Counted from the stretch's first letter, positions 42,586 to 52,158 are shown. The stretch: 64,000 nucleotides of DNA from Enterobacter sp. JUb54 (GCF_014298075.1 NZ_CP060418.1:1860001-1924000), one strand, 5' to 3'. Program-made: numbers and translations. Notes: a model not told the origin generated them from the letters alone.

Positions 42586-43164
42586 ATGAAGCTTGTCGTA
42601 GGCATGACTGGCGCTACCGGCGCTGCAATTGGTATTCGCGTTCTGGCCGCGCTCAAAGAGCTCGACGTTGAAACGCATCTGATCATTTCCAAATGGGCAC
42701 GTGCCACGATTCAACTTGAAACGCCCTACAGTGTACAGGACGTTATCGCTCTCGCCTCGAAGACTTACAGTGAACACGATCAGGCGGCGGCCATCTCCAG
42801 CGGCTCTTTTCGCGTCGATGGCATGATTGTGGTCCCCTGCAGCATGAAAACGCTGGCCGCCATCCGCTGCGGCTACGGCGACGGGCTGATTGCCCGGGCA
42901 GCGGACGTCACGCTCAAAGAGCAACGCAAGCTGGTGCTGGTACCGCGCGAATCGCCGCTTAACACCATCCATCTGGAGAACATGCTCGCCCTGACGCGCA
43001 TGGGCGCCATAATGTTGCCGCCGATGCCCGCCTTCTACAACAAACCAGCCACCACTGATGACATCATCAATCACTGCGTGTCGCGCATTCTGGATCAGTT
43101 TGGCCTCGATAACGATTTAACAAAACGCTGGGGCCAGCCCCACTCGTCTTCCCCTTCGGCCTGA
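42586..43164 (+). CDS. UbiX/Pad1 family flavin prenyltransferase (hydroxyarylate decarboxylase subunit B)
   Basis: 192 residues. The opening MKLVVGMTGATGAAIGIRVL is the flavin-binding signature, and FRVDGMIVVPCSMKTLAAIR near residues 79-98 and PRESPLNTIHLENML near 122-136 are conserved in UbiX and Pad1. The enzyme makes prenylated FMN for the UbiD-type partner encoded ten bases downstream. Homologues are the VdcB/EcdB subunits of vanillate and 4-hydroxybenzoate decarboxylases. Housekeeping ubiX should be elsewhere. Confidence 0.9.
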   Translation: MKLVVGMTGATGAAIGIRVLAALKELDVETHLIISKWARATIQLETPYSVQDVIALASKTYSEHDQAAAISSGSFRVDGMIVVPCSMKTLAAIRCGYGDGLIARAADVTLKEQRKLVLVPRESPLNTIHLENMLALTRMGAIMLPPMPAFYNKPATTDDIINHCVSRILDQFGLDNDLTKRWGQPHSSSPSA

Positions 43165-43174
43165 GGAGTGCCGC

Positions 43175-44629
43175 ATGAAGTATTATGATGATTTAAGAAG
43201 TTTTATTGATGCGCTTGATGACATGGGCGACATCATGCATGTCACCCGCGAAGTTGACGGCGATTTCGAACCCAGTGCCATCACCCGCCGCAGTTATGAA
43301 ATCCAGTCTCCGGCGCCCCTGTTCCATAAGGTGGCGGGCGTTGCTCCCGGTTTTCGCCTGTTTGGCGCCCCGGCCAGTCTCTCCTCACGTGCCGATATGC
43401 CTTATGCCCGCGTCGCCATGTCTTTGGGGCTGGCTCCGGGATCCAGCGGACCACAAATTATTGAGGCGCTCTCGGCGGCACGCAGCCAGCCCGGCATTCC
43501 GCCCGTGCGGGTTGATTCTGCTGCCGCGCCTTGCCAGCAAAACATCTTGCGCGGAGATGATGCCACGCTGGACAGCTTCCCCATCCCCTTTGCCCATGAT
43601 AAAGACGGCGGCCGCTATGCCAACACCTGGGGCACGCTGATTGTTAAATCGCTGGACGGCAAGTGGATTAACTGGTCGATCGCGCGGGTGATGAAGGTTG
43701 ACGGCAAGCGCATGGTGGGGTTGATTGTGCCCAGCCAGCATATCGGGCAGATCTGGACCGAGTGGGTAAACGCTGGCAAACCAATGCCGTATGCGCTGGT
43801 TCAGGGGCCTGCTTCGGCCATCTCCTGCGTCTCGGGCATTCCGATCCCGGCGCATGCTGACGAAGCCGATTATATCGGCACGCTGGCTGGCGCACCGGTT
43901 CCCGTCGTGAAAGCCGTCAGTATTGATCTGGACGTGCCTGCCACGGCGGAAATTGTTATCGAAGGGCATGTCTCCATCCACCGGGATTGTCAGGAAGGCC
44001 CATATGGTGAATATGGCGGTTATCTGGGCGAAGGATCATCGGCGCAGCCAACCTTCCACGTGGAGACCATCACCCATAGGGACGATCCCATCTGGCCAAT
44101 GTCCATTACCGGCCGCCCGACGGATGAGTCTCATACCCTGTGGGCGATGGGTCTTGCCGCTGACGCGTTAACACATCTGCGTGACGCCGGGCTACCGATC
44201 AAAACCGCCTGGATCCCGGAAGACTCCACGGTGCACTGGCTGCTGGTGGTGGTACCGCAGGACTGGCATGAACGCTTGCCTGGGGTCACCAGTCACGAAC
44301 TGTCCCAGCGTATCGGCGACGTGCTGTTCCGTACCGACGCGATGGTCTTTATTCCAAAAGTCTACGTGGTGGACGATGATTTCGACCCCACCAACCTCCG
44401 GGAAGTGGTATGGGCGCTCTCAACCCGCGTCCACCCGGTTGGGCGCCGCGTGGTGTTCGATGATCAACGCGTCATTCGTCTGCCACAGTGCTATGAAGAA
44501 CAAGAGTATGTCGCAGGTAAAGGGGCCAAAGTGGTGTTCGATACACTCCAGGCCACCCGACATCTGCATGCGTCATTTGAGCAAGGTTATCCCGAAGACG
44601 TTCGCCGGCGAGTGCTGGAAAACTGGTAA
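43175..44629 (+). CDS. UbiD family decarboxylase (hydroxyarylate decarboxylase subunit C)
   Basis: 484 residues, the usual length for the EcdC/VdcC group. The first residues YYDDLRSFIDALDDMGDIMH, the prFMN-binding Arg/Glu region in YANTWGTLIVKSLDGKWINW near 147-166 and HRDCQEGPYGEYGGYLG near 269-285 with the catalytic Glu are present. It decarboxylates phenolic acids such as 4-hydroxybenzoate, vanillate or protocatechuate reversibly, using the cofactor from subunit B. The small subunit D that often follows is not found downstream, where a short hairpin and the convergent YncE-like gene follow at once. Confidence 0.9.
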   Translation: MKYYDDLRSFIDALDDMGDIMHVTREVDGDFEPSAITRRSYEIQSPAPLFHKVAGVAPGFRLFGAPASLSSRADMPYARVAMSLGLAPGSSGPQIIEALSAARSQPGIPPVRVDSAAAPCQQNILRGDDATLDSFPIPFAHDKDGGRYANTWGTLIVKSLDGKWINWSIARVMKVDGKRMVGLIVPSQHIGQIWTEWVNAGKPMPYALVQGPASAISCVSGIPIPAHADEADYIGTLAGAPVPVVKAVSIDLDVPATAEIVIEGHVSIHRDCQEGPYGEYGGYLGEGSSAQPTFHVETITHRDDPIWPMSITGRPTDESHTLWAMGLAADALTHLRDAGLPIKTAWIPEDSTVHWLLVVVPQDWHERLPGVTSHELSQRIGDVLFRTDAMVFIPKVYVVDDDFDPTNLREVVWALSTRVHPVGRRVVFDDQRVIRLPQCYEEQEYVAGKGAKVVFDTLQATRHLHASFEQGYPEDVRRRVLENW

Positions 44630-44646
44630 TGTCGACTGAATCAACG

Positions 44647-44669
44647 ACCCCTGAGGTAAAACCAGGGGT
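44647..44669. terminator. Hairpin between the decarboxylase and YncE-like genes
   Basis: ACCCCTG (44647-44653) and CAGGGGT (44663-44669) pair perfectly over a nine-base loop. No T tract. It lies between convergent genes. Confidence 0.45.
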
Positions 44670-44727
44670 ACGACCGCAGTTTTAGCGCAAGCAGCGCAAT
44701 TCAATGCGCTGCTACGCTCAGCAGCGC

Positions 44728-45816
44728 TTACTTAAGTGCAATGCGCGCCACGCTATCTTTGCCCTGTGTGGAGCTATCTTCATTAAATGCCTGCTTCAGC
44801 GAGACATACAGCGTTTGACCATCCGCCGAGACCAGCAGGCTGTTCGGATTGGTGTCGAAGGACCAGCTGTTTTTCACGGCATAAGTGGTAGCATCAAGCT
44901 GCAGCACTTTCTTCGACTCGCGCTGAGATATATAGATCTCATTACGTTTACTGTTGAACTTAATACCCAGCGCATCGCCCGGAAGACGTTTGATTACTTT
45001 GCCAGTGTGTTCGTCGAAGACCAGAGTGGCCTTGCCTTTAGAGTCGTCGGTGACGAACAGGCGACCTGTAGACGGATCTTCCGCCATATTCAGGAACAGA
45101 TATTCCTTTCCATCACCTGCCGTCCAGCGCCGTTCAATTTTGTAGGTCCGTGGGTTAATGACCAAAATTTCACCCGCACCATTAGCGGCATAAACGCGTT
45201 CGGTTACCGGGGAGTAAATCAAGCCCGTTACCCATTTACCGGCATTCTTGATGGTCGTTTTCAAGGTGAACGTTTTGGTATCCACCACCGAGATAAATCC
45301 AGGATCGGCTACGCGACCCACGAATAATTCGTCTCCCTGCAACAGCATTTCACGTGCACCTGGCACATCGCCATCTTTGTCTTTCTTGCCGCCCAGCATC
45401 AGGCGTTTCTGCACCTTGCCGCTCTGCGCATCAACTTGCGACACGCCGCCGTCCAGCGAATTGGTGGTGTAGAAGACGCGACCGTCGTCTGTCATCGCCA
45501 TACCAAAGTTTTTCAGATCGGTGTGGGTTTCAGCCTGAGTCTCCAGAGTCACGGGGTCGAGGCGGTAAATCATACCGCCATTGACGTTTTTAAAGCCCTG
45601 AGCACTGGCGACATACAACGCCTTCTCCGCAGGAGAATAAGCCAGTTCATACAGGCCATCCCCCAGTACACGCTGAGTCAACTGCGTATTGACTGGCTTC
45701 ACTACGCCGGCAGGCACTTCTGCTTTTTTGGCCGGTGCCTGGCAAGCCGTCAGGCTAATGGCGGCGATGATCGCAGCGGCAAGGGGAACCTGACGCGGGC
45801 TGAAAAACAATTTCAT
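44728..45816 (-). CDS. YncE-like beta-propeller lipoprotein
   Basis: 362 residues from the ATG at 45816, six bases after GGAG; four extra codons are possible. The signal peptide ends in a lipobox, AAISLTAC-Q near residue 24, so it should be a lipoprotein, whereas I know E. coli YncE as a plain periplasmic protein. YVASAQGFKNVNGGMIYRLD near 68-87 and DTNPNSLLVSADGQTLYVSL near 324-343 are repeat blades shared with YncE. It is divergent from a TonB-dependent receptor, like yncE and yncD in E. coli, and has a Fur-box-like site upstream, so a role in iron uptake is inferred. Confidence 0.8.
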   Translation of the reverse strand: MKLFFSPRQVPLAAAIIAAISLTACQAPAKKAEVPAGVVKPVNTQLTQRVLGDGLYELAYSPAEKALYVASAQGFKNVNGGMIYRLDPVTLETQAETHTDLKNFGMAMTDDGRVFYTTNSLDGGVSQVDAQSGKVQKRLMLGGKKDKDGDVPGAREMLLQGDELFVGRVADPGFISVVDTKTFTLKTTIKNAGKWVTGLIYSPVTERVYAANGAGEILVINPRTYKIERRWTAGDGKEYLFLNMAEDPSTGRLFVTDDSKGKATLVFDEHTGKVIKRLPGDALGIKFNSKRNEIYISQRESKKVLQLDATTYAVKNSWSFDTNPNSLLVSADGQTLYVSLKQAFNEDSSTQGKDSVARIALK

Positions 45817-45880
45817 TCTTAACTCCATCGATGGAAAAAGGGATCCCGGTAGGTGGCTGCCTTAACCGGAGGACCGAAGA

Positions 45881-45899
45881 GAGAATGAGAATAATACGC
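45881..45899. promoter_or_regulatory. Fur-box-like site near the YncE-like gene
   Basis: GAGAATGAGAATAATACGC matches 13 of 19 positions of the Fur consensus and lies about 65 bp upstream of the YncE-like start. Confidence 0.45.
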
Positions 45900-46129
45900 A
45901 TTAACCAAAATGACGCAAATGTGCGGAAAACCACAGATTCCTGTGCCCTGCCAATTCACAGCATAAACACGTTTTTTAAGCTGAAAACGGCCAAATTTGG
46001 CAATGAATTCACGGCGATAAAAGTCTGAACATCGACAACCAACGTGTCGATTTCACTGCTATATATTGATTTACAGTAATTTACATAACTGGTTACACAA
46101 TTAAATGAGACATTTTTAGTTTTTTTAAA

Positions 46130-46148
46130 GCAAATGATTATCATTGGC
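46130..46148. promoter_or_regulatory. Fur box upstream of the siderophore receptor
   Basis: GCAAATGATTATCATTGGC matches 14 of 19 positions of the Fur consensus, including the central TGAT-ATCA halves. It lies 235 bp before the receptor start. The intergenic stretch 45817-46382 holds no gene I can support. Confidence 0.65.
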
Positions 46149-46382
46149 TTTCTCAACAAGTGCGGTTCTTAGCATTAAATGCCGCAGCATCGTGCGTAAT
46201 ACAAAAATATTTGGGCACATGCCGTCGCTGTGACATCCCCCCGCAAAACTTGCGTGAGAAATCGCGCCGCTACGAAACCGCTCTGCGCTGATGCGTTCAT
46301 TGGGTTGGCCAGACGAGAACGCGTAGCGCTGCACTTAAAAATAAGAATTGACACAACAACACTCTTTTTGGCGGGAAATACT

Positions 46383-48587
46383 ATGTTTTTGGATCGCAGA
46401 GAAATCTGTGCGGGTTCGGCCGAGCCACGCCTGCGTAAAACCTTCACCATCTCATTTCTGACCATGGCGATACACGCCTTCCTCAACCCGTCCCTGGCGG
46501 CAGAGGAAACGCAAACGCCGGAAGTCATGGTCGTGAATGCCAATGCTGATAGCGACGCCACGGCAGCTCAGGACAAGACCGATTACCAGGTGAAAACCAC
46601 ACGTGCAGGGACAAAACTACTGCTGACACCGCGCGATGTTCCGCAGTCCGTCAGCGTGATCACTCAGCAACGTATGCAGGATCAGCAACTGCAGACGGTC
46701 AATGACGTTCTCAATAACACCACGGGCATCACCAGTAATGCGATTGACAGTGAGCGAACCTACTACTTCTCGCGTGGATTTCAACTGAGCAACTTTACCT
46801 TTGACGGTATTCCTACCACGGTGGGTGATGCCTGGAACTATGGCGATGCGGCTTCAGACACGGCAATTTATGACCGTATCGAGGTGGTTCGTGGCGCCAC
46901 GGGCCTGATGACCGGAGCGGGTAGCCCGGCAGCCTCCGTCAATATGGTGCGTAAGCATGCTGACAGCAAAGCGTTTACCAGTTCATTCAGCGCCAGTTAC
47001 GGCAGCTGGAATAAACAGCGTTATGTCGCCGATGTGTCCACCCCATTAAATGCATCAGGATCGGTGCGCGGCCGCGTCATTGCCGGTTACCAGAATCAGG
47101 ACAGCTGGCTGGATCGGTATAGTAAAAACACCAAATTCTTCTATGGCGTGGTGGATGCGGATATTACCGATAACACCACGTTATCGCTTGGCTACGATTA
47201 TCAGGATGCCGATACCAACGATCCCACCTGGGGTGGCAACCCGGTGTTCTACAGCAATGGCGCCCTGACCCATTACTCGCGCAGCCTGAATTCAGCCGCC
47301 GACTGGACCTACTATCATACAACCGCGCGCAAAGTGTATGCCGACCTGACACATAACTTTGATAACGGCTGGACGTTCCGCCTGAACGGTACCCATGCTG
47401 AAAACACCTTCAGCGATAAGCTACTTTATGTGGGCTATTTGTCATACCCGGATCAGGACACCGGCGAAGGTGCCGATGGTTTTGGCAGCATGGACCGGGG
47501 CAAGCGTGAACTGACCTCCGTGGATGGTTACGCCAGCGGTCCGTTTGAGCTGTTCGGGCGTGAGCATCAGTTGATGGCGGGTATGAGCTACAGCCGCCAG
47601 CATAATGTGACCAACAGTAGCAACGGCATCACGGATGAAGATGCCGGTGATATTGCCACCAGCGATATCGGCATCTTCAACAATCACTGGAATGGCAATA
47701 TTGCCGAACCAACATGGGGTGACTGGTATCAGAACGCGGATGACGTAGTGCGCCAGAAATCGGCCTACACCGCGGTGCGTTTCTCCCTGAGCGACCCGCT
47801 GTCGCTCATTGTCGGTGCGCGTTATACCAGGTACAGCACCGATGGGACGAGCGGCAATATGGAAAAAAACAACATCACTCCCTACGCTGGCGCGGTGTAT
47901 GACATCAATGACACCTGGTCTGCTTATGCCAGCTACACCTCTATCTTCCAACCGCAGACCTATCGCGACAGCAGTGGAAAATATCTGGCCCCTGTCACGG
48001 GGAAAAGCTATGAAACTGGTCTGAAATCGGCCTGGTTTGACGGCCGCCTCACCGCAACCGTGGCGGTCTTCCGCATAGAACAAAATAATGTTGGTCAGGC
48101 CGTTGATGGCAGTTTTGTCAATAACAGCAGCGAGCAGGCTTACGCGCCAACCAAAGGGGCCCGCAGCAAAGGAGCCGAGTTTGAGCTGAACGGTGCACTC
48201 ACCGATAACCTGCAAATGACCTTTGGCGCGACCCGCTATGTCGCACGTGATTCGGAGGGTCGCTATAACCCGGATCAGCCTCAGACCGACCTGAAATTGT
48301 TTACCCGTTATCGCCTGCCGATGCTCCAGGCGCTGACCATTGGCGGGGGAATCAACTGGCGAAACCGTGTGTTTGAGGATGTTACCGCCCCCGATGGCAG
48401 CACCCAGCGGGTTTACCAGGGCAGTTATCCACTGGCTAGCCTGTTTGCCCAATATCAGGTTAATAAACAGGTCTCGGTACAGGCTAACGTGAATAACCTG
48501 TTTGACCGGACGTACTACACCTATATGAGTGGCTATGTCTACGGTGAGCCGCGTAATGTTTCAGTGACCGTTGCGTATCAATTCTGA
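46383..48587 (+). CDS. TonB-dependent siderophore receptor, FhuE-like
   Basis: 734 residues from the ATG at 46383; a longer open frame exists but gives no better start. A long signal region ends near LNPSLAA-EE. The plug domain has TPRDVPQSVSVITQQRMQDQ near 75-94 and RIEVVRGATGLMTGAGSPAA near 163-182. The 22-strand barrel ends in the outer-membrane signature VTVAYQF with terminal Phe. Sequence follows E. coli FhuE (RDIPQSVTIVSQQRMEDQQ; VEVVRGATGLMTGTG), the coprogen/rhodotorulate receptor. It imports a ferric hydroxamate-type siderophore through the outer membrane with TonB energy. A Fur box lies upstream. Confidence 0.88.
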   Translation: MFLDRREICAGSAEPRLRKTFTISFLTMAIHAFLNPSLAAEETQTPEVMVVNANADSDATAAQDKTDYQVKTTRAGTKLLLTPRDVPQSVSVITQQRMQDQQLQTVNDVLNNTTGITSNAIDSERTYYFSRGFQLSNFTFDGIPTTVGDAWNYGDAASDTAIYDRIEVVRGATGLMTGAGSPAASVNMVRKHADSKAFTSSFSASYGSWNKQRYVADVSTPLNASGSVRGRVIAGYQNQDSWLDRYSKNTKFFYGVVDADITDNTTLSLGYDYQDADTNDPTWGGNPVFYSNGALTHYSRSLNSAADWTYYHTTARKVYADLTHNFDNGWTFRLNGTHAENTFSDKLLYVGYLSYPDQDTGEGADGFGSMDRGKRELTSVDGYASGPFELFGREHQLMAGMSYSRQHNVTNSSNGITDEDAGDIATSDIGIFNNHWNGNIAEPTWGDWYQNADDVVRQKSAYTAVRFSLSDPLSLIVGARYTRYSTDGTSGNMEKNNITPYAGAVYDINDTWSAYASYTSIFQPQTYRDSSGKYLAPVTGKSYETGLKSAWFDGRLTATVAVFRIEQNNVGQAVDGSFVNNSSEQAYAPTKGARSKGAEFELNGALTDNLQMTFGATRYVARDSEGRYNPDQPQTDLKLFTRYRLPMLQALTIGGGINWRNRVFEDVTAPDGSTQRVYQGSYPLASLFAQYQVNKQVSVQANVNNLFDRTYYTYMSGYVYGEPRNVSVTVAYQF

Positions 48588-48670
48588 TAAAAGAAACCTG
48601 CAGCGAGGAGTCGTTTGAACAGCGAGTGTTTGCTCCTCGCGCATAGCAGTATTGAAACTAAAAAAGAAAA

Positions 48671-49210
48671 ATGGAGAACGGATTTTTGGACATGACGATA
48701 AGTGCTGCGAAGCCTGAACATTTTTCTTCACTCCGCGCCATTGAATTAGCGGCGTTTGAAACACTTCGTGAAGCAGGTGCGGTAACGGGTCAGGCTGTCG
48801 CAAATAGCCTAAAGGAATTTCATGATTTCAGCCGAGATGGCCTGCTGCTTGCAGCCTTTGCGGCTGATTTAACCCCTGTAGGGTTCGTTGCTGGTAATTA
48901 TGAAAACATATGGATGCACATTGCTGAAATTGATGTGCATCCTGACTGGCAGCGTCGCGGAACAGGCAGATTATTAATGCAAGCGATCCTGGTTCATGGG
49001 CAGCAACGCGGCCTGGCCGGCGCCACACTCACGACAGATAATATGGCCGCCTTTAATGCCAAATTTTACGCAGCGTTAGGTTTTGAGATTGTGGAAGGAC
49101 AATCGTGTCCGCCGCACCTGATGATCCAGAAAGCAGAGGAAGTTAAAATGGGTTTCAATCCAGCACGGCGCGTAGCGATGCGTTTGAACTTCAAGGCCAT
49201 GACAGAGTAA
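48671..49210 (+). CDS. GNAT family N-acetyltransferase
   Basis: 179 residues (an ATG seven codons in, at 48692, is an alternative start). The acetyl-CoA motif IDVHPDWQRRGTGRLLMQAI lies near 93-112, followed by FYAALGFEIVEGQ near 135, both typical of GNAT. The last 30 residues (MGFNPARRVAMRLNFKAM) are extra. It probably acetylates a small amine; the substrate is unknown. It lies 83 bp downstream of the siderophore receptor on the same strand. Confidence 0.82.
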   Translation: MENGFLDMTISAAKPEHFSSLRAIELAAFETLREAGAVTGQAVANSLKEFHDFSRDGLLLAAFAADLTPVGFVAGNYENIWMHIAEIDVHPDWQRRGTGRLLMQAILVHGQQRGLAGATLTTDNMAAFNAKFYAALGFEIVEGQSCPPHLMIQKAEEVKMGFNPARRVAMRLNFKAMTE

Positions 49211-49384
49211 TAACCATGACAAGTTCCGCTTCTCGCCCAGTGCAGACCCGCCGCCCTGCCCGCACTCTCCCACATCCCAAAAATGGACGTCGATTCTGTA
49301 AACCATTCCAGGCGGTGAAACCGTTTTGTTTATGCTAAAAAGGATCTTCCAGACATTTATGTTGACCACTTCACGGAGCAGGAA

Positions 49385-49786
49385 ATGAGAACGCAGAAGC
49401 GATGCATGGGGTATGTGGCCGTCGTGGTTGATGACTACGATCGCGCCATTGAGTATTACACCAACAAGCTGGGCTTTACCCTCGTTGAGGATACGCCGCA
49501 ACCAGGGAAGCGCTGGGTGGTGGTGACCCCGAATCCGCAAAGCGATTGCAACCTGCTTTTGGCCCGCGCCTCCAACGACAGGCAGGAAAGCTTCATCGGC
49601 AATCAGTGCGGCGGACGGGTATTTCTGTTCCTGCAAACCGATGATTTCTGGCGCGACTACAACGCCATGAAAGCAAAAGGGGTTACGTTTTGCGAGGAGC
49701 CACGCGAAGAGGAGTACGGCACGGTGGTTGTATTTGAAGACATCTTTGGCAACCGCTGGGATCTGTACCAAAACAAGCAAAGCTAA
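49385..49786 (+). CDS. VOC family (glyoxalase fold) protein
   Basis: 133 residues. The opening GYVAVVVDDYDRAIEYYTNK near 9-28 and the end VVVFEDIFGNRWDLYQNK near 115-132 are the two halves of the vicinal oxygen chelate fold. GGRVFLFLQTDDFWRDYNAM lies between them. Many such proteins are annotated as glyoxalase or bleomycin resistance proteins without evidence. Good ribosome site CAGGAA. Not obviously in an operon. Confidence 0.8.
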   Translation: MRTQKRCMGYVAVVVDDYDRAIEYYTNKLGFTLVEDTPQPGKRWVVVTPNPQSDCNLLLARASNDRQESFIGNQCGGRVFLFLQTDDFWRDYNAMKAKGVTFCEEPREEEYGTVVVFEDIFGNRWDLYQNKQS

Positions 49787-49868
49787 AGCGCCAACCCCTT
49801 TCACTCATCACCAGACCTGCAATGTATTCGAGGATTGATTTCTGTTCAGCCCCATTAAGGAACCCATA

Positions 49869-50246
49869 ATGAATAAGGTGATTCGCAAAAATTATCCTGA
49901 ATTAGGTGAGGTAAAAGCCCCCTACATTCACTCAGTGAGACATGGCGACACGCTGTATATTTCAGGGCTAACCGCATTTGGCACGCCCGCACAGCAATCA
50001 GGTATCGCTGAACAGGCAGAGGAAATATTCAGTCAGATTCGGAAAATCGTCAGCGCCGAGGGAGCTGATTTCTCGTCCCTGATTAAAGTGACCATTTTCA
50101 TTACCTCTTTTGAAGAGATCAACGCGCTGCGCGAGGTGCTCTACCGACATTACGGCGATCACTTGCCTGCCAGTTCGCTGGTGGAAATCAGCCGCCTCTT
50201 TTCACCCGACCTCAAGATTGAGATCGAAACGGTATTTGCCCTCTGA
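49869..50246 (+). CDS. RidA family protein
   Basis: 125 residues, the usual size. The N-terminal YPELGEVKAPYIHSVRHGDT and LYISGLTAFG near residues 30-39, together with the Arg/Glu region near the end (IEIETVFAL), fit RidA/YjgF proteins, which deaminate reactive enamines and imines. The catalytic Arg is not at the canonical RidA position as far as I can place it, so it may belong to an Rid2-Rid7 subgroup. AAGGAACCC ribosome site. Confidence 0.82.
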   Translation: MNKVIRKNYPELGEVKAPYIHSVRHGDTLYISGLTAFGTPAQQSGIAEQAEEIFSQIRKIVSAEGADFSSLIKVTIFITSFEEINALREVLYRHYGDHLPASSLVEISRLFSPDLKIEIETVFAL

Positions 50247-50286
50247 TTCATGGCTGATCAGCCTTATAGCCTGATGGGCCCGGCGC

Positions 50287-51210
50287 TTAATGCGATGAAA
50301 TAAATACCGACGCTTGCTGGGCTGGCGGAACGGCGAAATGACGCTGCATGCGTTTTATCTCCTCCGCCGGCGGCAGGCCAAATAAGCGTTTAAACTCGCG
50401 ATTAAATTGAGACGGGCTTTCATAACCGACGGCGTAACTGGCGGCGCTGGCGGTGATCTGCTGGCGCACCATCAGCATCCGCGCCTGGTGCAGGCGGACC
50501 GACTTCACATACTGCATCGGCGGCATCCGGGTTATCGCTTTGAAATGGCTATGGAACGTCGGCACACTCATGCCGGCTTCCATCGCCAGCTGCGTCAACG
50601 TTAACGGCTCAGCGTAGAGGGCATGGATGTGCTGTAGCACTTTACCGATTTTGCCGAACTGCCCCTGCAAGGCCAGCGCGGCACGCATCGCATTGCCCTG
50701 CTCGCCCGTCAGGACGCGGAAATAGAGTTCGCGCACCCGCGCAGGACCGAGGATCGCTGCCTCAAGCGGGTTGTTCAGAACTTCAAGCAAGCGCAGCACC
50801 GCCGTTTTTACCGCGTCGTCCATCGGGCTCGACATCATGCTTTGCGGCACAGCAGGAGGCTGCGGGGCGCCATGCTGCTCAATTTGCAACATCAGTTCAG
50901 CGGCAAGCTGAAAATTCAGATGCATATAGATCGCCAGCAACGGGTGTTCCGCCGAAGCGTCGGTTTCCATCACAAACGGCACCGGTACCGAAACCGCCAG
51001 GTAGTGCTGCTCATCATATAGATAGGTCTGCTGGCCGAAATAGCCGCGTTTGCTGCCCTGGCAGACAATCACGATCCCCGGATCGTACAGCACGGGGGTT
51101 CTGGCAAGCGGCCGGTCGGCGCGCAAGATCCGCACATCAGGCAACGCCGTCAGGTTGTACCCCTCCTGCACGGCCAGTGCTTTCATCAAGGTCATCATCC
51201 CGGACATCAC
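50287..51210 (-). CDS. AraC family transcriptional regulator with AraC_N domain
   Basis: 307 residues. The N-terminal effector part (VIVCQGSKRGYFGQQTYLYD near 46-65) is the AraC_N domain seen in YqhC-like regulators. Two helix-turn-helix motifs lie at about 205-290 (LTLTQLAMEAGMSVPTFHSH and SYAVGYESPSQFNREFKRLF). It is divergent from the SDR gene at 51313, 102 bp away, and probably activates it in response to an aldehyde or other electrophile, as YqhC does. The exact start (51210 or a few codons later) is uncertain. Confidence 0.88.
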   Translation of the reverse strand: MMSGMMTLMKALAVQEGYNLTALPDVRILRADRPLARTPVLYDPGIVIVCQGSKRGYFGQQTYLYDEQHYLAVSVPVPFVMETDASAEHPLLAIYMHLNFQLAAELMLQIEQHGAPQPPAVPQSMMSSPMDDAVKTAVLRLLEVLNNPLEAAILGPARVRELYFRVLTGEQGNAMRAALALQGQFGKIGKVLQHIHALYAEPLTLTQLAMEAGMSVPTFHSHFKAITRMPPMQYVKSVRLHQARMLMVRQQITASAASYAVGYESPSQFNREFKRLFGLPPAEEIKRMQRHFAVPPAQQASVFISSH

Positions 51211-51312
51211 AGCACCTCATAAAATCAGGCAATAAAAAGAGAAGATTTGGCCTCAAAATACGGCAATACAGAGAATACCATGCAACCTTCACTGTTCATG
51301 GGAGTTCTTTTT

Positions 51313-52158
51313 ATGCCATCTGTCAAAACGATTTTAATCACCGGTGTCAGCAGCGGCTTTGGCCAGGCGCTGGCGCAGGAAGCACTCGCCGCGGGACATC
51401 AGGTCATCGGGACCGTGCGTAACCACAACGCAAAGCAGGCTTTCGAAGCGCTCGATGCGCATCGGGCTTTTGGCCGCTTACTGGATGTTACGGATGCTGA
51501 GCGAATTGCGGAGGTGGTCGCTGAAGTTGAGTCGACCATCGGTCCGGTTGATGTGCTGGTGAACAATGCCGGTTACGGCCATGAAGGCATCATGGAAGAA
51601 TCCACGCTCGCAGAGATGCGCCAGCAGTTTGAAGTGAATGTGTTTGGCGCAGTCGCAATGATCAAAGCCGTATTACCGGGCATGCGCCAGCGCCGTCGCG
51701 GCCATATTATTAATATCACCTCGATGGGCAGTTTTATTACCCTGCCCGGCATCAGCTACTACTGCGGCAGCAAATTTGCGCTGGAAGGCATATCGGAAAC
51801 GTTAAGCAAAGAGCTGGCCCCGTTCAATATCCACGTGACCGCCGTGGCGCCCGGCTCGTTTCGCACCGACTGGGCCGGGCGCTCAATGGTACGCAGCGCT
51901 CGCAGCATCCCGGACTACGATGCCCTGTTCGAACCCATTCGGCAGGCGCGGATGGAAAAAAGCGGCAAGCAGTTGGGCGATCCCGTGAAGGCCGCCCGCG
52001 CCATGCTGGCGATCATTGAGAGCCACAACCCACCCACACATTTATTGTTAGGCAGCGATGCATTGAGTTTAGTGCGGCAAAAACTCGCGGCGTTAGAGAA
52101 AGAAATTGAGCAATGGGAAACACTGACACGTTCAACGGATAGCGATTCTCAGGCTTAA
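51313..52158 (+). CDS. SDR family oxidoreductase
   Basis: 281 residues from the ATG at 51313 with GGAG at 51301; the frame is open 22 codons further. The cofactor motif ITGVSSGFGQALA lies near residues 8-20, NNAGYGH near 80 and the catalytic YYCGSKFAL near 148. The C-terminal region with LLLGSDALSLVRQKL is typical of the classical SDR group of uncharacterised oxidoreductases. Divergent from the AraC regulator. A strong convergent terminator follows. Confidence 0.87.
   Translation: MPSVKTILITGVSSGFGQALAQEALAAGHQVIGTVRNHNAKQAFEALDAHRAFGRLLDVTDAERIAEVVAEVESTIGPVDVLVNNAGYGHEGIMEESTLAEMRQQFEVNVFGAVAMIKAVLPGMRQRRRGHIINITSMGSFITLPGISYYCGSKFALEGISETLSKELAPFNIHVTAVAPGSFRTDWAGRSMVRSARSIPDYDALFEPIRQARMEKSGKQLGDPVKAARAMLAIIESHNPPTHLLLGSDALSLVRQKLAALEKEIEQWETLTRSTDSDSQA

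Noticed and set aside
47442..48452. 336-codon minus-strand frame
   Set aside because: Antisense to the barrel part of the FhuE-like receptor.
49076..49804. 242-codon minus-strand frame across the GNAT and VOC genes
   Set aside because: It overlaps two plus-strand genes with recognisable folds and good ribosome sites, and has no family features.
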